DNA of 64,000 nt, from positions 4,216,001 to 4,280,000 of the forward strand of contig CM061109.1 in the NCBI GenBank assembly GCA_030770545.1, in the 5' to 3' direction. The notes beneath the pieces were generated by a model, which saw only the letters and a list, made by a program, of their open reading frames with translations, was not told the origin of the DNA and ran no database searches. This document shows positions 1-11,599 of this stretch, piece after piece. The stretch comes from Macropodus opercularis. Lineage: Eukaryota; Chordata; Actinopteri; Anabantiformes; Osphronemidae. Position 1 is the stretch's first letter, and each line of letters opens with the position of its first letter. The position numbers were made by a program, and so were the translations under genes.

Positions 1-2570
1 ACCCTCTAGTACAAGAGAGTAGGCCAGCCCTCACATTAAAGTGGTTAATTTATCAGCCTGCCTGGGGTTTAACAGTACAGGTTTCTATTCTAGGCTGAGG
101 CGAAGGAATTCATCCAGCTAATTCACTACCTTCTTCCCAGTGTCCCTCCTGCTTGCACTAACATCAGCACCTGTATAGACCAGAAAATTACAGATACCAA
201 TGAGTCACCCTGGTTAACGGCAGCTTCCTTCTTAAAGTAACAGTTGTTGTGGTTGCTGGAATAAGTTTTGGTGATAAGTATACTTTTACCACACAGGAGG
301 TGTTAATTTCGGGTCTAGACTAAACCGACAAGAGCTTTCATCATGTGAGCCTGGCTTAGTCACACACGATCGGATACTTTTACGTCAACGAGGAGAGGCT
401 ACGAGCACTTTGAAGAAACCCTTATTAAAGACAATTAAAGCAAGGAAGCTTTTACTTTAACTGCAGATGTGGTACTTTATTTAGCAGATGCAAAAGCTAA
501 CAGCAAGTAATAAAAATTGATTAAAATATCAAGATTACACTGTATTGAGTATATAGGTAACTATTCTTGCCCTATGGTGCTACTCTACTCACAACCCCTT
601 TTGAAGTCTAAGGCTGGTTGAAGAGTGGGCACGACACAGGTGTGAAGATTGTTGGCTGAGAGTCTCTGGGTTGGAAACTGAGGCCCAGCTGTAGATCTTC
701 TCCGTGATGCTTCATGCTCCGTCATGCGCCGGGGCAAAACTGCACAAGGGGCAGTCAGGCCGTGAGGCCAATTTCTGCTTTGGATCTCCTCTCTTCCACT
801 GCTTCTCAGTTTTTTGGTTCAGACTGACAGAGGGTCCCCCTGCAACAGTGAGCAATCTGCCCAACCAGCCAAAATCCAGGATTTTTATACTAAATTTTAG
901 CTATGTCATCTTCCTGTCTCCTCCTTAATCATAAACATAAAATCACATCTGTAGCATCATTGGTGGTTTACAGGCACAGTAAGTTGATGCTTAGCGCGTG
1001 TTCAACCTTCATCAACCAATGGCAGGACAGTATTCACACGTGAACAGACATGATCTAATCCCCGTCTCATCCCTGGTCAGAGATGCTGTTCTTCATGTTC
1101 TTCCCATCCCCCATCACATCCTCCTGGCCCTTCTGGTACTTTCCACCGGCCCTGTACTTCCTTAATATTTAGCTGATGCACACAGAAATTATTTTGATTG
1201 ACCTTTTACTTCATTCATTTAACACTTTTGAGCGTTGTTTCAACCTGGTCACAGTTCATCTGATCTCATCCTTAAAAATCAAACACATTTGATTAACAAA
1301 CATCATTTTTGTTAAGGAATCAGCAATAGTAATTATTTTGAGTACTTATAAACTCATCACATTGCTATACTTTATAACAATCATCATAAGTATAGTGTAA
1401 AATCATATAGTTGAGTACAATTATGGTTTAACTATTAAAACTTCAAACTTCATCTAAAATTTCCCACTCTCCTAACAAACTGTTTGCTTGCACAGACTTC
1501 TCTCCCTTCTCTCTATTTTTGGGTTCTGATGTTCCTAACTTTGGTGACATGCAGCCGACTTCCATCACAACTTCTTTTTCCTCTAGCTGCTGCTGGGGTC
1601 GCACCGCCCTCTCCATGGCAACCACTCTCTCAGGGGATATCTGCTTAGGATGATCATGTTGTTTCCTCTGTAAAGGCTTTCTATAACGCATATTTTGCCC
1701 CTGCTCACTCCATCTGCTCCTTTTAGGACAGACAGGCTCTTGCTCGGCATTTCCCTTTTCTTCCTTCTCGCTCTGAGGCTGATAAGGCCTGAAATGCTTA
1801 CACAGCTCCTCACAGGGTGCTTCCTCATTTCTTTGTTGTAATTTACCCATACCCTCGATGTCCATTTCTCTGGGCTCATCGACAGTGTAGACACAGCAAA
1901 CTGATCAATGCCTGATGTATGATGCATGTTCCGAAAATGAGAAATCAAGTGGAATGTGTCTGATGATGATTTGTGCAGATTTTGTTTGCTGTTCATGTAA
2001 CATAATGTTAACGTTTTATGCCCAGATTTCACAGAAGGACTAACAGGAGGGATTGTTAGAGGATATGGAGCATAGTCCTCTCTGTGAACTGGTCCTTTCT
2101 GTGTCTCTGTGATATCTTTGCTTGCAGGTACTCCCCATGACCTAGATATGCTAGGGAAGAATGTTTAACCGCCCACGCCAGGAGGAAACTTCACAAAACT
2201 GTATTCATGGCATAATGACTTCCTATGTATCTTATTCACCATATATGGAGTTGTATCTTGTTTCACCAGATGTGAAGGAGTTCCAGGGCGGCTCCCCTTG
2301 TGCGCACAAGTGTAAAACTTGAGATCTCAGAGTTTGTCTTCCTTGTGCAGGTGTCTCTGTATTGTTTAAGTGTTGGCAGGCTAGACCCAACAGGTTCACT
2401 CTCTCTAGGCACCGCAGCAGTGGACGCCATCCCACCAACCACCTCTCTAACGTTCATAACTTTCTCCCACACGCTCTGTTAGGAGAGGAGGGTGTGGAGT
2501 CAGATTAATGCTTAATCTGTGCATTAATACCCCCATAGGTTTCAGTCCACCTCAAACCACAGCTGCAATA
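1..2570. other. Leading region without a recognised gene
   Basis: I see no recognisable conserved gene, RNA gene or complete mobile element here. Only short open frames occur, apart from the charged minus-strand frame listed separately. A minus-strand AATAAA lies near 478-483 in an A/T-rich stretch, so an old LTR or 3' UTR is possible, but I could not find convincing termini, a primer site or a target duplication. It is not homologous to blocks A or B as far as I can see. Confidence 0.4.
1443..1865 (-). CDS. Hypothetical 140-residue charged ORF
   Basis: This open frame starts at a true ATG and encodes about 140 residues rich in Lys, Glu, Gln and Arg, with no cysteine pattern, signal peptide or membrane segment that I can see. 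I do not recognise it. A different-frame ORF of similar length (1583-2032) overlaps it, so it may be a chance frame or a fragment of a decayed mobile-element protein. There is no supporting promoter, splice site or second copy in the window. Treat it as doubtful. Confidence 0.15.
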   Translation of the reverse strand: MDIEGMGKLQQRNEEAPCEELCKHFRPYQPQSEKEEKGNAEQEPVCPKRSRWSEQGQNMRYRKPLQRKQHDHPKQISPERVVAMERAVRPQQQLEEKEVVMEVGCMSPKLGTSEPKNREKGEKSVQANSLLGEWEILDEV

Positions 2571-2598
2571 TATGTGTTGCACTTTTGTCTATGTGCCT

Positions 2599-2735
2599 CT
2601 CAGCTATCTGCTCTCAGGTTAAAGCTGCAGTAACAGTCAAGTCGCTGGAGTGATCTGGACACAGAGGATTCTCATCCAGGATCGTGTAGAGGAAAGACCA
2701 TAAAAAATGAAATAAAAATAGATTCAATTTTCAAT
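2599..2735 (-). repeat. Inverted copy of the LINE-flanking sequence found in blocks A and B
   Basis: The reverse complement of this stretch matches the sequence just 3' of the LINE fragments at about 15826-15972 and 58020-58164. The shared words include one about a catalogued 'tcctggatgagaatcctctg' and another, 'acctgagagcagatagctga'. The match stops beyond the 'gctgag' at its far end. Both the LINE tail and its unique flank are shared, so this is a copied locus in inverse orientation rather than an independent insertion. Confidence 0.75.
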
Positions 2736-3230
2736 TCAATTCATTTCAACTTTATTTATATAGCAAAAATTCACAACATCAGTTATCTCAAGGCGCTTTA
2801 CAAGTAAGGTTTAAGACCTTACACAACTAGACCCAACAAATCCCACATAGAGCAAGCTTTTAATTGTAGCCAATCAATAAATTGTACATTTTAATAGCAA
2901 CAGCGGAAAAACTCCCTCTATAGAGGAAGAAACCTCCAGCAGACCCAGGCTCAGTGTGGGCGGCCATCTGCCTTGACCGGTTGGGGTGAGGGGATAGAGA
3001 AGAGAGAAAAGAACACAACCACAACAACAAAACAAGCAGCAACAGAACACAGGCAGAATGGTTGGACCAGCAAATGAACACTGGAGACACACGGCTCTGA
3101 GTCTGACGATACCTGGAGATGAGAATAGAGTTAGTCACATGTAGACATGGAGGCATGTTAGTGGATGCAGGAAATGGAAAAGTAGAGGAGCTCAGTGAAT
3201 GAAGGACGTCCCCCAGCATCTAAGTCTAAG
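2728..3230 (-). mobile_element. 5'-truncated L2/CR1-like LINE 3' fragment
   Basis: This minus-strand fragment closely matches the 3' untranslated end of the long LINE at 53300-57239. It includes the TTTATTTATATAGC block, the 'aaacctccagcagacccagg' block and the terminal ATTGAATTGAA-type tail. It holds only 3' UTR and no coding sequence. It keeps more of the LINE than the related fragments at about 15651 and 57845. The same family is therefore present as at least four copies in the window. Confidence 0.8.
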
Positions 3231-3344
3231 AGACTCAATCAAATTCGACCTTTCTTTAATCTAGAGAGGAATCAGTGTCTGCTGAAACAAGACGTTGTGT
3301 AGCATGTTTCTTAGAATAAAGTCTCTTTTAAATGACCGACCGTG

Positions 3345-6300
3345 TTACAGGTTCAGAGGTTAATCATAAAATCCTCCTTTTTCTGTTTAGAGGAACCTTT
3401 CCCTTGTGTCGACTGTAACCCTCAGTCTGGACTCAGGCGTCAGTCGGCAGACTGTCCGTCCAACTTCTGACACCAAGATGTCGTGGAAAAACCTTCTTCA
3501 AATGCTGGAACATACTGAGAAAACTAGAGGAGCATGTTGGTGTAATGAACCAGCTCAACGTTTAGTACGTGCTGGCATGAGGAAGACATCCTACAGCGAA
3601 CCACTGTCTTCTGATGGATGTTAACACCAGAGCTTCTTATATATTGTAACACAATGGTTTAGCCACCCCTCGCATGCTACCTGCTGTCTAAACGCATGTT
3701 CCATTTGGCCAACACACCAACCTGGTAAAGCTTCTAACTTCCCCATTTTGTTCCCTGTGGTTGTGTAGATTCACTTGGGCCGGTGCTTAAACTTTCAATG
3801 GGCTTATCATTCACACAGGGGTTTTCACTCACACTGATCTTCCCATCTCATCGTATGGTTGGATCTTATCAAACATACTCTAACTTTGGGTGACTCTCTT
3901 CAGCCAGGTAGTTTGTATGACACATCCGTTCCGAGCAACGTACCCTGTAGTGTGCTTATCAGCAATGCACACGGGACACTGAAGGAGTCATCGCAAAGCT
4001 TATGATGTTATTATATCAGTCATACGCCCATTTTATTCAGATGGGACATCCCTAGATGTATGAATGCTCTAAAACATAAAATCAACTCAAATAAAACTAA
4101 ATACAAGCTAGGTTTACCACAAAGTGACACAAATGAAGACAAAAAAAATCTGCTTTAAAACATAGGCCACAATGTTGCTGAACTTTTTCTTACACATGTG
4201 GTCGATTCTCTTTAAACCCATTAATGACTTACACAAGGTAAGACTTCAGTATTTGTAATATCCTACATGTAACTTCACTGTAACATTCACTGACCACTAA
4301 AGAAATGACAGAACGCGTCAGGTGACTAAACCATTTCACAGAGCTACACACACATTCTTCACCTACACATAGTTGCTTCAGAACACTGGACTCACTCTGA
4401 ATGGAGCGTCCGCTGTCTGCCTCCTGTCCCGGATGTCAGGCGCGAATTCAGTCCTGTTTCTGTGGAGCAGGTGGAACTTTTCCCTGGTGTCGGCTGTAAC
4501 CATTAGTCTGGACTCAGGCGCCGGTCAGCAGACTGTCCATCACACTTTTATACTACAAAATAAAACCAATATAAATCAAATTAATCAAAATACAAGCTAG
4601 GTTTAACACAAAGGTACATGTAAGTAGACACAGAAGTTTTGAAGCTATGCCCAAATCAATGCTTTGCCCCAACCTACAGGGAACTACTGTAATCTGTCAA
4701 TACCCAAAGCATCTATTCTATACATTTGCACTTTCAGTCCAAAACCTGTTAACTAATGATCAGTAGCCTGAGCATCACAGAGAGGAGACTTGTTGGCTCT
4801 CGCCTCAACAATGAGTTTATGTTACAAGTTCAGAGGTTCATCGTAAAATACTGTGATGTAATTTCAGTTTGTATGTGATATAAAAGATGGTTCATAACAC
4901 TGTACTCACTGTGAACGGAGCATCCGCTGTCCGCCTCCTGTTCCGAACATCAGGCGGGAATCCAGTCCTCCTTTTTCTGTTTAGAGGAACCTTTCCCTTG
5001 TGTCGGCTGTAATCCTCAGTCTGGACTCAGGCGTCAGTCGGCAGACTGTCCGTCCAACTTCTGACACCAAGATGTCGTGGAAAAACCTTCTTCAAATGCT
5101 GGAACATACTGAGAAAACTAGAGGAGCATGTTGGTGTAATGAACCAGCTCAACGTTTAGTACGTGCTGGCATGAGGAAGACATCCTACAGCGAACCACTG
5201 TCTTCTGATGGATGTTAACACCAGAGCTTCTTATATATTGTAACACAATGGTTTAGCCACCCCTCGCATGCTACCTGCTGTCTAAACGCATGTTCCATTT
5301 GGCCAACACAACAACCTGGTAAAGCTTCTAACTTCCCCATTTTTTTCCCTGTGGTTGTGTAAATTCACTTGGGCCGGTGCTTAAACTTTCAATGGGCTTA
5401 TCATTCACACAGGGGTTTTCACTAACACTGATCTTCCCATCTCATCGTATGGTTGGATCTTATCACACATACTCTAACTTTGGGTGACTCTCTTCAGCCA
5501 GGTAGTTTGTATGACACATTGGTTCCGAGCAACGTACCCTGTAGTGTGCTTATCAGCAATGCACACGGGACACTGAAGGAGTCATCGCAAAGCTTATGAT
5601 GTTATTATATCAGTCATACGCCCATTTTATTCAGATGGGACATCCCTAGATGTATGAATGCTCTAAAACATAAAATCAACTCAAATAAAACTAAATACAA
5701 GCTAGGTTTACCACAAAGTGACACAAATGAAGACAAAAAAAATCTGCTTTAAAACATAGGCCACAATGTTGCTGAACTTTTTCTTACACATGTGGTCGAT
5801 TCTCTTTAAACCCATTAATGACTTACACAACGTAAGACTTCAGTATTTGTAATATCCTACATGTAACTTCACTGTAACATTCACTGACCACTAAAGAAAT
5901 TACAGAACGCGTCAGGTGACTAAACCATTTCACAGAGCTACACACACATTCTTCACCTACACATAGTTGCTTCAGAACACTGGACTCACTCTGAATGGAG
6001 CGTCCGCTGTCTGCCTCCTGTCCCGGATGTCAGGCGGGAATCCAGTCCTGTTTCTGTGGAGCAGGTGGAACTTTTCCCTGGTGTCGGCTGTAACCATTAG
6101 TCTGGACTCAGGCGCCGGTCAGCAGACTGTCCATCACACTTTTATACTACAAAATAAAACCAATATAAATCAAATTAATCAAAATACAAGCTAGGTTTAA
6201 CACAAAGGTACATGTAAGTAGACACAGAAGTTTAAAAGCTATGCCCAAATCAATGCTTTGCCCCAACCTACAGGGAACTCCTGTAATCTGTCAATACCCA

Positions 6301-9300
6301 AAGCATCTATTCTATACATTTGCACTTTCAGTCCAAAACCTGTTAACTAATGATCAGTAGCCTGAGCATCACAGAGAGGAGACTTGTTGGCTCTCGCCTC
6401 AACAATGAGTTTATGTTACAAGTTCAGAGGTTCATCGTAAAATACTGTGATGTAATTTCAGTTTGTATGTGATATAAAAGATGGTTCATAACACTGTACT
6501 CACTGTGAACGGAGCATCCGCTGTCCGCCTCCTGTTCCGAACATCAGGCGGGAATCCAGTCCTCCTTTTTCTGTTTAGAGGAACCTTTCCCTTGTGTCGA
6601 CTGTAACCCTCAGTCTGGACTCAGGCGTCAGTCGGCAGACTGTCCGTCCAACTTCTGACACCAAGATGTCATGGAAAAACCTTCTTCTTATGACAAATGC
6701 TGGAACATACTGAGAAAACTAGAGGAGCATGTTGGTGTAATGAACCAGCTCAACGTTTAGTACGTGCTGGCATGAGGAAGACATCCTACAGCGAACCACT
6801 GTCTTCTGATGGATGTTAACACCAGAGCTTCTTATATATTGTAACACAATGGTTTAGCCACCCCTCGCATGCTACCTGCTGTCTAAACGCATGTTCCATT
6901 TGGCCAACACACCAACCTGGTAAAGCTTCTAACTTCCCCATTTTGTTCCCTGTGGTTGTGTAGATTCACTTGGGCCGGTGCTTAAACTTTCAATGGGCTT
7001 ATCATTCACACAGGGGTTTTCACTCACACTGATCTTCCCATCTCATCGTATGGTTGGATCTTATCAAACATACTCTAACTTTGGGTGACTCTCTTCAGCC
7101 AGGTAGTTTGTATGACACATTCGTTCCGAGCAACGTACCCTGTAGTGTGCTTATCAGCAATGCACACGGGACACTGAAGGAGTCATCGCAAAGCTTATGA
7201 TGTTATTATATCAGTCATACGCCCATTTTATTCAGATGGGACATCCCTAGATGTATGAATGCTCTAAAACATGAAATCAACTCAAATAAAACTAAATACA
7301 AGCTAGGTTTACCACAAAGTGACACAAATGAAGACAAAAAAAATCTGCTTTAAAACATAGGCCACAATGTTGCTGAACTTTTTCTTACACATGTGGTCGA
7401 TTCTCTTTAAACCCATTAATGACTTACACAACGTAAGACTTCAGTATTTGTAATATCCTACATGTAACTTCACTGTAACATTCACTGACCACTAAAGAAA
7501 TTACAGAACGCGTCAGGTGACTAAACCATTACACAGAGCTACACACACATTCTTCACCTACACATAGTTGCTTCAGAACACTGGACTCACTCTGAATGGA
7601 GCGTCCGCTGTCTGCCTCCTGTCCCGGATGTCAGGCGGGAATCCAGTCCTGTTTCTGTGGAGCAGGTGGAACTTTTCCCTGGTGTCGGCTGTAACCATAA
7701 GTCTGGACTCAGGCGCCGGTCAGCAAACTGTCCATCACACTTTTATACTACAAAATAAAACCAATATAAATCAAATTAATCAAAATACAAGCTAGGTTTA
7801 ACACAAAGGTACATGTAAGTAGACACAGAAGTTTTAAAGCTATGCCCAAATCAATGCTTTGCCCCAACCTACTGGGAACTCCTGTAATCTGTCAATACCC
7901 GAAGCATCTATTCTATACATTTGCACTTTCAGTCCAAAACCTGTTAACTAATGATCAGTAGCCTGAGCATCACAGAGAGGAGACTTGTTGGCTCTCGCCT
8001 CAACAATGAGTTTATGTTACAAGTTCAGAGGTTCATCGTAAAATACTGTGATGTAATTTCAGTTTGTATGTGATATAAAAGATGGTTCATAACACTGTAC
8101 TCACTGTGAACGGAGCATCCGCTGTCCGCCTCCTGTTCCGAACATCAGGCGGGAATCCAGTCCTCCTTTTTCTGTTTAGAGGAACCTTTCCCTTGTGTCG
8201 ACTGTAACCCTCAGTCTGGACTCAGGCGTCAGTCGGCAGACTGTCCGTCCAACTTCTGACACCAAGATGTCGTGGAAAAACTTTCTTCAAATGCTGGAAC
8301 ATACTGAGAAAACTAGAGGAGCATGTTGGTGTAATGAACCAGCTCAACGTTTAGTACGTGCTGGCATGAGGAAGACATCCTACAGCGAACCACTGTCTTC
8401 TGATGGATGTTAACACCAGAGCTTCTTATATATTGTAACACAATGGTTTAGCCACCCCTCGCATGCTACCTGCTGTCTAAACGCATGTTCCATTTGGCCA
8501 ACACACCAACCTGGTAAAGCTTCTAACTTCCCCATTTTGTTCCCTGTGGTTGTGTAGATTCACTTGGGCCGGTGCTTAAACTTTCAATGGGCTTATCATT
8601 CACACAGGGGTTTTCACTCACACTGATCTTCCCATCTCATCGTATGGTTGGATCTTATCACACATACTCTAACTTTGGGTGACTCTCTTCAGCCAGGTAG
8701 TTTGTATGACACATTCGTTCCGAGCAACGTACCCTGTAGTGTGCTTATCAGCAATGCACACGGGACACTGAAGGAGTCACCGCAAAGCTTATGATGTTAT
8801 TATATCAGTCATACGCCCATTTTATTCAGATGGGACATCCCTAGATGCATGAATGCTCAAAAACATAAAATCAACTCAAATAAAACTAAATACAAGCTAG
8901 GTTTACCACAAAGTGACACAAATGAAGACAAAAAAAATCTGCTTTAAAACATAGGCCACAATGTTGCTGAACTTTTTCTTAAACATGTGGTCGATTCTCT
9001 TTAAACCCATTAATGACTTACACAACGTAAGACTTCAGTATTTGTAATATCCTACATGTAACTTCACTGTAACATTCACTGACCACTAAAGAAATTACAG
9101 AACGCGTCAGGTGACTAAACCATTTCACAGAGCTACACACACATTCTTCACCTACACATAGTTGCTTCAGAACACTGGACTCACTCTGAATGGAGCGTCC
9201 GCTGTCTGCCTCCTGTCCCGGATGTCAGGCGGGAATCCAGTCCTGTTTCTGTGGAGCAGGTGGAACTTTTCCCTGGTGTCGGCTGTAACCATTAGTCTGG

Positions 9301-9540
9301 ACTCAGGCGCCGGTCAGCAGACTGTCCATCACACTTTTATACTACAAAATAAAACCAATATAAATCAAATTAATCAAAATACAAGCTAGGTTTAACACAA
9401 AGTTATATGTAAGAAGACACAGAATTTTTAAAGCTATGCCCAAATCAATGCTTTGCCCCAACCTACAGGGAACTACTGTAATCTAATCTTAATACCCAAA
9501 GCATTTATTCTATACAGCTGCATTTTCAGTCTAAGTATGG
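3345..9540. repeat. Tandem array A, about 3.9 units of about 1,594 bp
   Basis: The anchor word at 4373 recurs at 5967, 7568 and 9162, a spacing of 1594, 1601 and 1594 bp. Units are nearly identical over their whole length. Each unit is internally dimeric: a module of about 165 bp (for example 4379-4545) has a diverged relative about 515 bp later (4893-5065), and a second short word, 'aaatacaagctaggttta', also occurs twice per unit (about 4105 and 4590). The 1601-bp unit carries a 7-bp insertion at 6688-6694. The first unit is truncated with an internal deletion near 3380. Non-AUG open frames of 72 and 75 codons recur simply because the unit recurs. No known satellite or gene is recognised. 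Confidence 0.95.
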
Positions 9541-9887
9541 GCGTTGTTGAGGTATGACGTTGAACATTTTATTAATAAAGTAAAACAACATAGATCTTGT
9601 ATCCTGACATACGAATGAAATATTTATCTCAGCATCACTGGACACTGGACTAAACGTTTCAAGTTGGTAAAACTTCCATGCTAACATTTAGTTAAGGTTT
9701 TATTCAGTTTTCTCATTTACATAGATAAGTTGCAACAAAACCTGCACATTTCAGTCTAATCTTGTTCAGGGTGAAAGTAAACAAAAACACCTTCACATGA
9801 CACAAACAGGTAAAGTACATGAACTATGTCCTCAACTGATCAGAAAACAGAAGTGAAATGAACATTTTTATCAGCTGTAGAATGTCT

Positions 9888-9966
9888 TACCTCTGTGTCT
9901 CTGTCTTCATGGGGAGGATCTGGTACCGTCTGGTTTAGGACCCCAGGGTCACGTGATGTCGTCAAA
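9888..9966 (-). promoter_or_regulatory. Promoter/first-exon-like module 1 (E-box), minus strand
   Basis: Read on the minus strand, this module has CACGTG (9950-9955, a USF/MYC-type E-box). About 60 bp further on comes an exon-like end followed by a consensus donor (CAGAG then GTAAGAC, about 9885-9895). It aligns with module 2 at 10437-10530, which has the same donor context and GGTACC word. The two look like duplicated alternative first exons of a minus-strand transcript that would run into array A. No coding start was identified. The promoter function is inferred only from motifs. Confidence 0.4.
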
Positions 9967-10032
9967 CACAAGCTGTTCATCCTCCAGCAGCACAGATAGT
10001 GGACCTGGTTTACAACTGTTGTTGAAAGAGCA

Positions 10033-10300
10033 TCATAAAGAGCAGCGCTGAGGAGCCGATGCTAAAGTCAGACACGCTGGGAAAAACGCTTCAGTACAGG
10101 CCGCGTACAGGGCAGACGCTGCCCCCTCGTGGACAAATACAGGAATGATCCTCCATGACAGTTTTCTAGTGTGACCCATGACTTGATCGGTTTTCGTTTC
10201 AATAAGGTAACACTCTAATGTTTTAATAGAGCATGTCAAAAAGAAAACATGGAAAACGATAGCAAACACTGACATGATAAGTAGTTTTTCAGGTGAAATA
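10033..10300. other. Spacer between promoter-like modules
   Basis: Apart from the CTCF-like match at 10119-10132 I see no gene. An 80-codon minus-strand frame spans it, but it is shortened in copy B (48223-48405) by a small deletion near 48227, which argues against coding. Confidence 0.4.
10119..10132 (-). promoter_or_regulatory. CTCF-like site, copy A
   Basis: On the minus strand the sequence reads CCACGAGGGGGCAG. This fits the CTCF core consensus except for one commonly tolerated position. It is identical in copy B at 48249-48262 and lies between the array and the CRE/YY1 promoter. Occupancy is unknown. Confidence 0.4.
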
Positions 10301-10436
10301 AACGTCCAATAGTTACCAAATCACAATAGTAAAAAAAACGTCACAATACACGCAATAAGCAGTTCAAGACATTTCTCAACTGATCAGAATGCATAGCACA
10401 AATAATATACAAATATTTTTTATCTCAGCATAAAAT

Positions 10437-10530
10437 GTCTTACCTCTGTTTCTCTGTCTCGGTGGAAATGATATGACTGGTACCAGTTTCATCTGTTTAG
10501 CCGACTCCACAGTTACGTGACGTCATCAAC
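10437..10530 (-). promoter_or_regulatory. CRE promoter/first-exon-like module 2, minus strand
   Basis: A perfect palindromic CRE, TGACGTCA, lies at 10518-10525. On the minus strand it is followed within about 75 bp by an exon-like segment and a consensus splice donor (GTAAGAC at 10444-10438). The same arrangement is preserved in copy B (CRE at 48649-48656). Opposite it, on the plus strand, lies a YY1-type word, so the interval looks like a bidirectional CpG-type promoter. Binding by CREB/ATF is inferred from the motif only. Confidence 0.5.
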
Positions 10531-10569
10531 CGCCGATCTAGCAGTTGATATTCTCAGCCCATCAGATTC

Positions 10570-10741
10570 AAGCTACCGAGTAACCATGACGACCATGGCG
10601 CAGAGGCACTCGGGAAAAACGTGTTGCATTGATAACATCCAATATGGCGGCGTGCGGAACTAGCACACGCTCTACCCTTTCAGAAACACGTAAAGCTGTA
10701 GCAACCGACAGAGAAGGAGAATAAGAAAAAAAGCTGGACAG
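10570..10741 (+). promoter_or_regulatory. Plus-strand promoter and first exon with YY1 motif
   Basis: The word CCAATATGGCGGC (ATGGCGGC at 10644-10651) is a classic YY1 core-promoter element. About 90 bp downstream the sequence ends in GGACAG followed by a donor GTAGGT at 10742. The ATG inside the YY1 word opens a 26-codon frame (10644-10724) that closes before the donor. The whole module is conserved in copy B with a few substitutions (YY1 word at 48775-48782). This is probably exon 1 of a spliced plus-strand transcript whose product I cannot name. Confidence 0.45.
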
Positions 10742-11039
10742 GTAGGTGGCCTCCTCAGTGACATGTTTACTGTGTACAGTAGCGCTGCTAGATGTTTGAA
10801 TATACAATACGTAAAGCTAAAGTAGCAATGTCGCTAACAAGCTAACCTAAGGCTAACTGCTGACAATATTTACACAATCACTGTATAACAAGGTTTGGAC
10901 CATTTTGTTAGCAGTGTATCAACCAGACTGTGTTTCAGTTGCACATGTGTCCTTCCACAGAACTCTGGTAGATAATTAATAAGCATGTAAATTCAATCCT
11001 TAGTTTATGTATTAAATGAACTGTATATCTTTTTTGCCT

Positions 11040-11583
11040 TTATTTCATAAGTTATGTCTGAATGTGTTACAAGTTAGCAACGTGCTCTGGTTTGTACTTG
11101 GGGCTATGGTAGAAACATTATCTGTAGTCCCAACAGCTGTGCAGCATGCAAGCAAGTGTTGCACACAGCTTGGTAACGCAGAGACAAAAGAAGATGTTCA
11201 GTCAAAAAAAAGGGTAAAATGTCAACAAAACCCACTCCCTGTTAAAGCTGCTGTCAGGATGTGAGCGCCATCATTTATACTGATGAGGTGAAAACGTATT
11301 ATGGACGTGTGTGCCACATTATTACAGTGTTTTTTGTGCAGTAGACAAGACGGAAAAACATGCTCAGACAGATGAAGATATTTTAAGCACCTATCGATAC
11401 TGATTGTTGCTGATTCTTACTACTTACTTACTTACAGCTTATTAATCTGTAAAGATGTGGTATCTATCTGTTGTTAATAAGTTTTACTTTTTCCCCTCAA
11501 TTCCAGGTAACAGACAAGCAGACTCCTGCAGTGGCAGTTGAGAGTGAGATGCCCCCTGCTTCCAGTACGATGTTAATAATCAG
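11040..11583 (+). other. Exon-like pieces of an unknown spliced gene, copy A
   Basis: Two exon-like segments are visible. The first runs from about 11058 to 11213 and ends AGG followed by donor GTAAAA; it is open in frame, with an internal ATG at about 11106. The second, 11507-11583, is bounded by a polypyrimidine/CAG acceptor and a GTAAAG donor, and its frame continues from the first. Both recur in copy B (about 49198-49353 and 49647-49723) and in rearranged, inverted form at 27338-28008. I do not recognise the encoded peptide, which is Ser/Thr/Lys-rich. Splicing is inferred from sequence, and downstream exons were not found. Confidence 0.35.
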
Positions 11584-11599
11584 GTAAAGAAGTAGGGCC

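Noticed and set aside
1..2570. Complete LTR or endogenous retrovirus in the leading region
   Set aside because: There is an AATAAA on the minus strand, but no paired termini, primer site or target duplication could be found.
3406..9389. Repeated 72- and 75-codon open frames in every array unit as a tandem gene family
   Set aside because: They start at GTG or TTG rather than ATG. They are broken by the 7-bp insertion in one unit and by a 1-bp insertion in another (near 44982). They are no better conserved than the rest of the unit.
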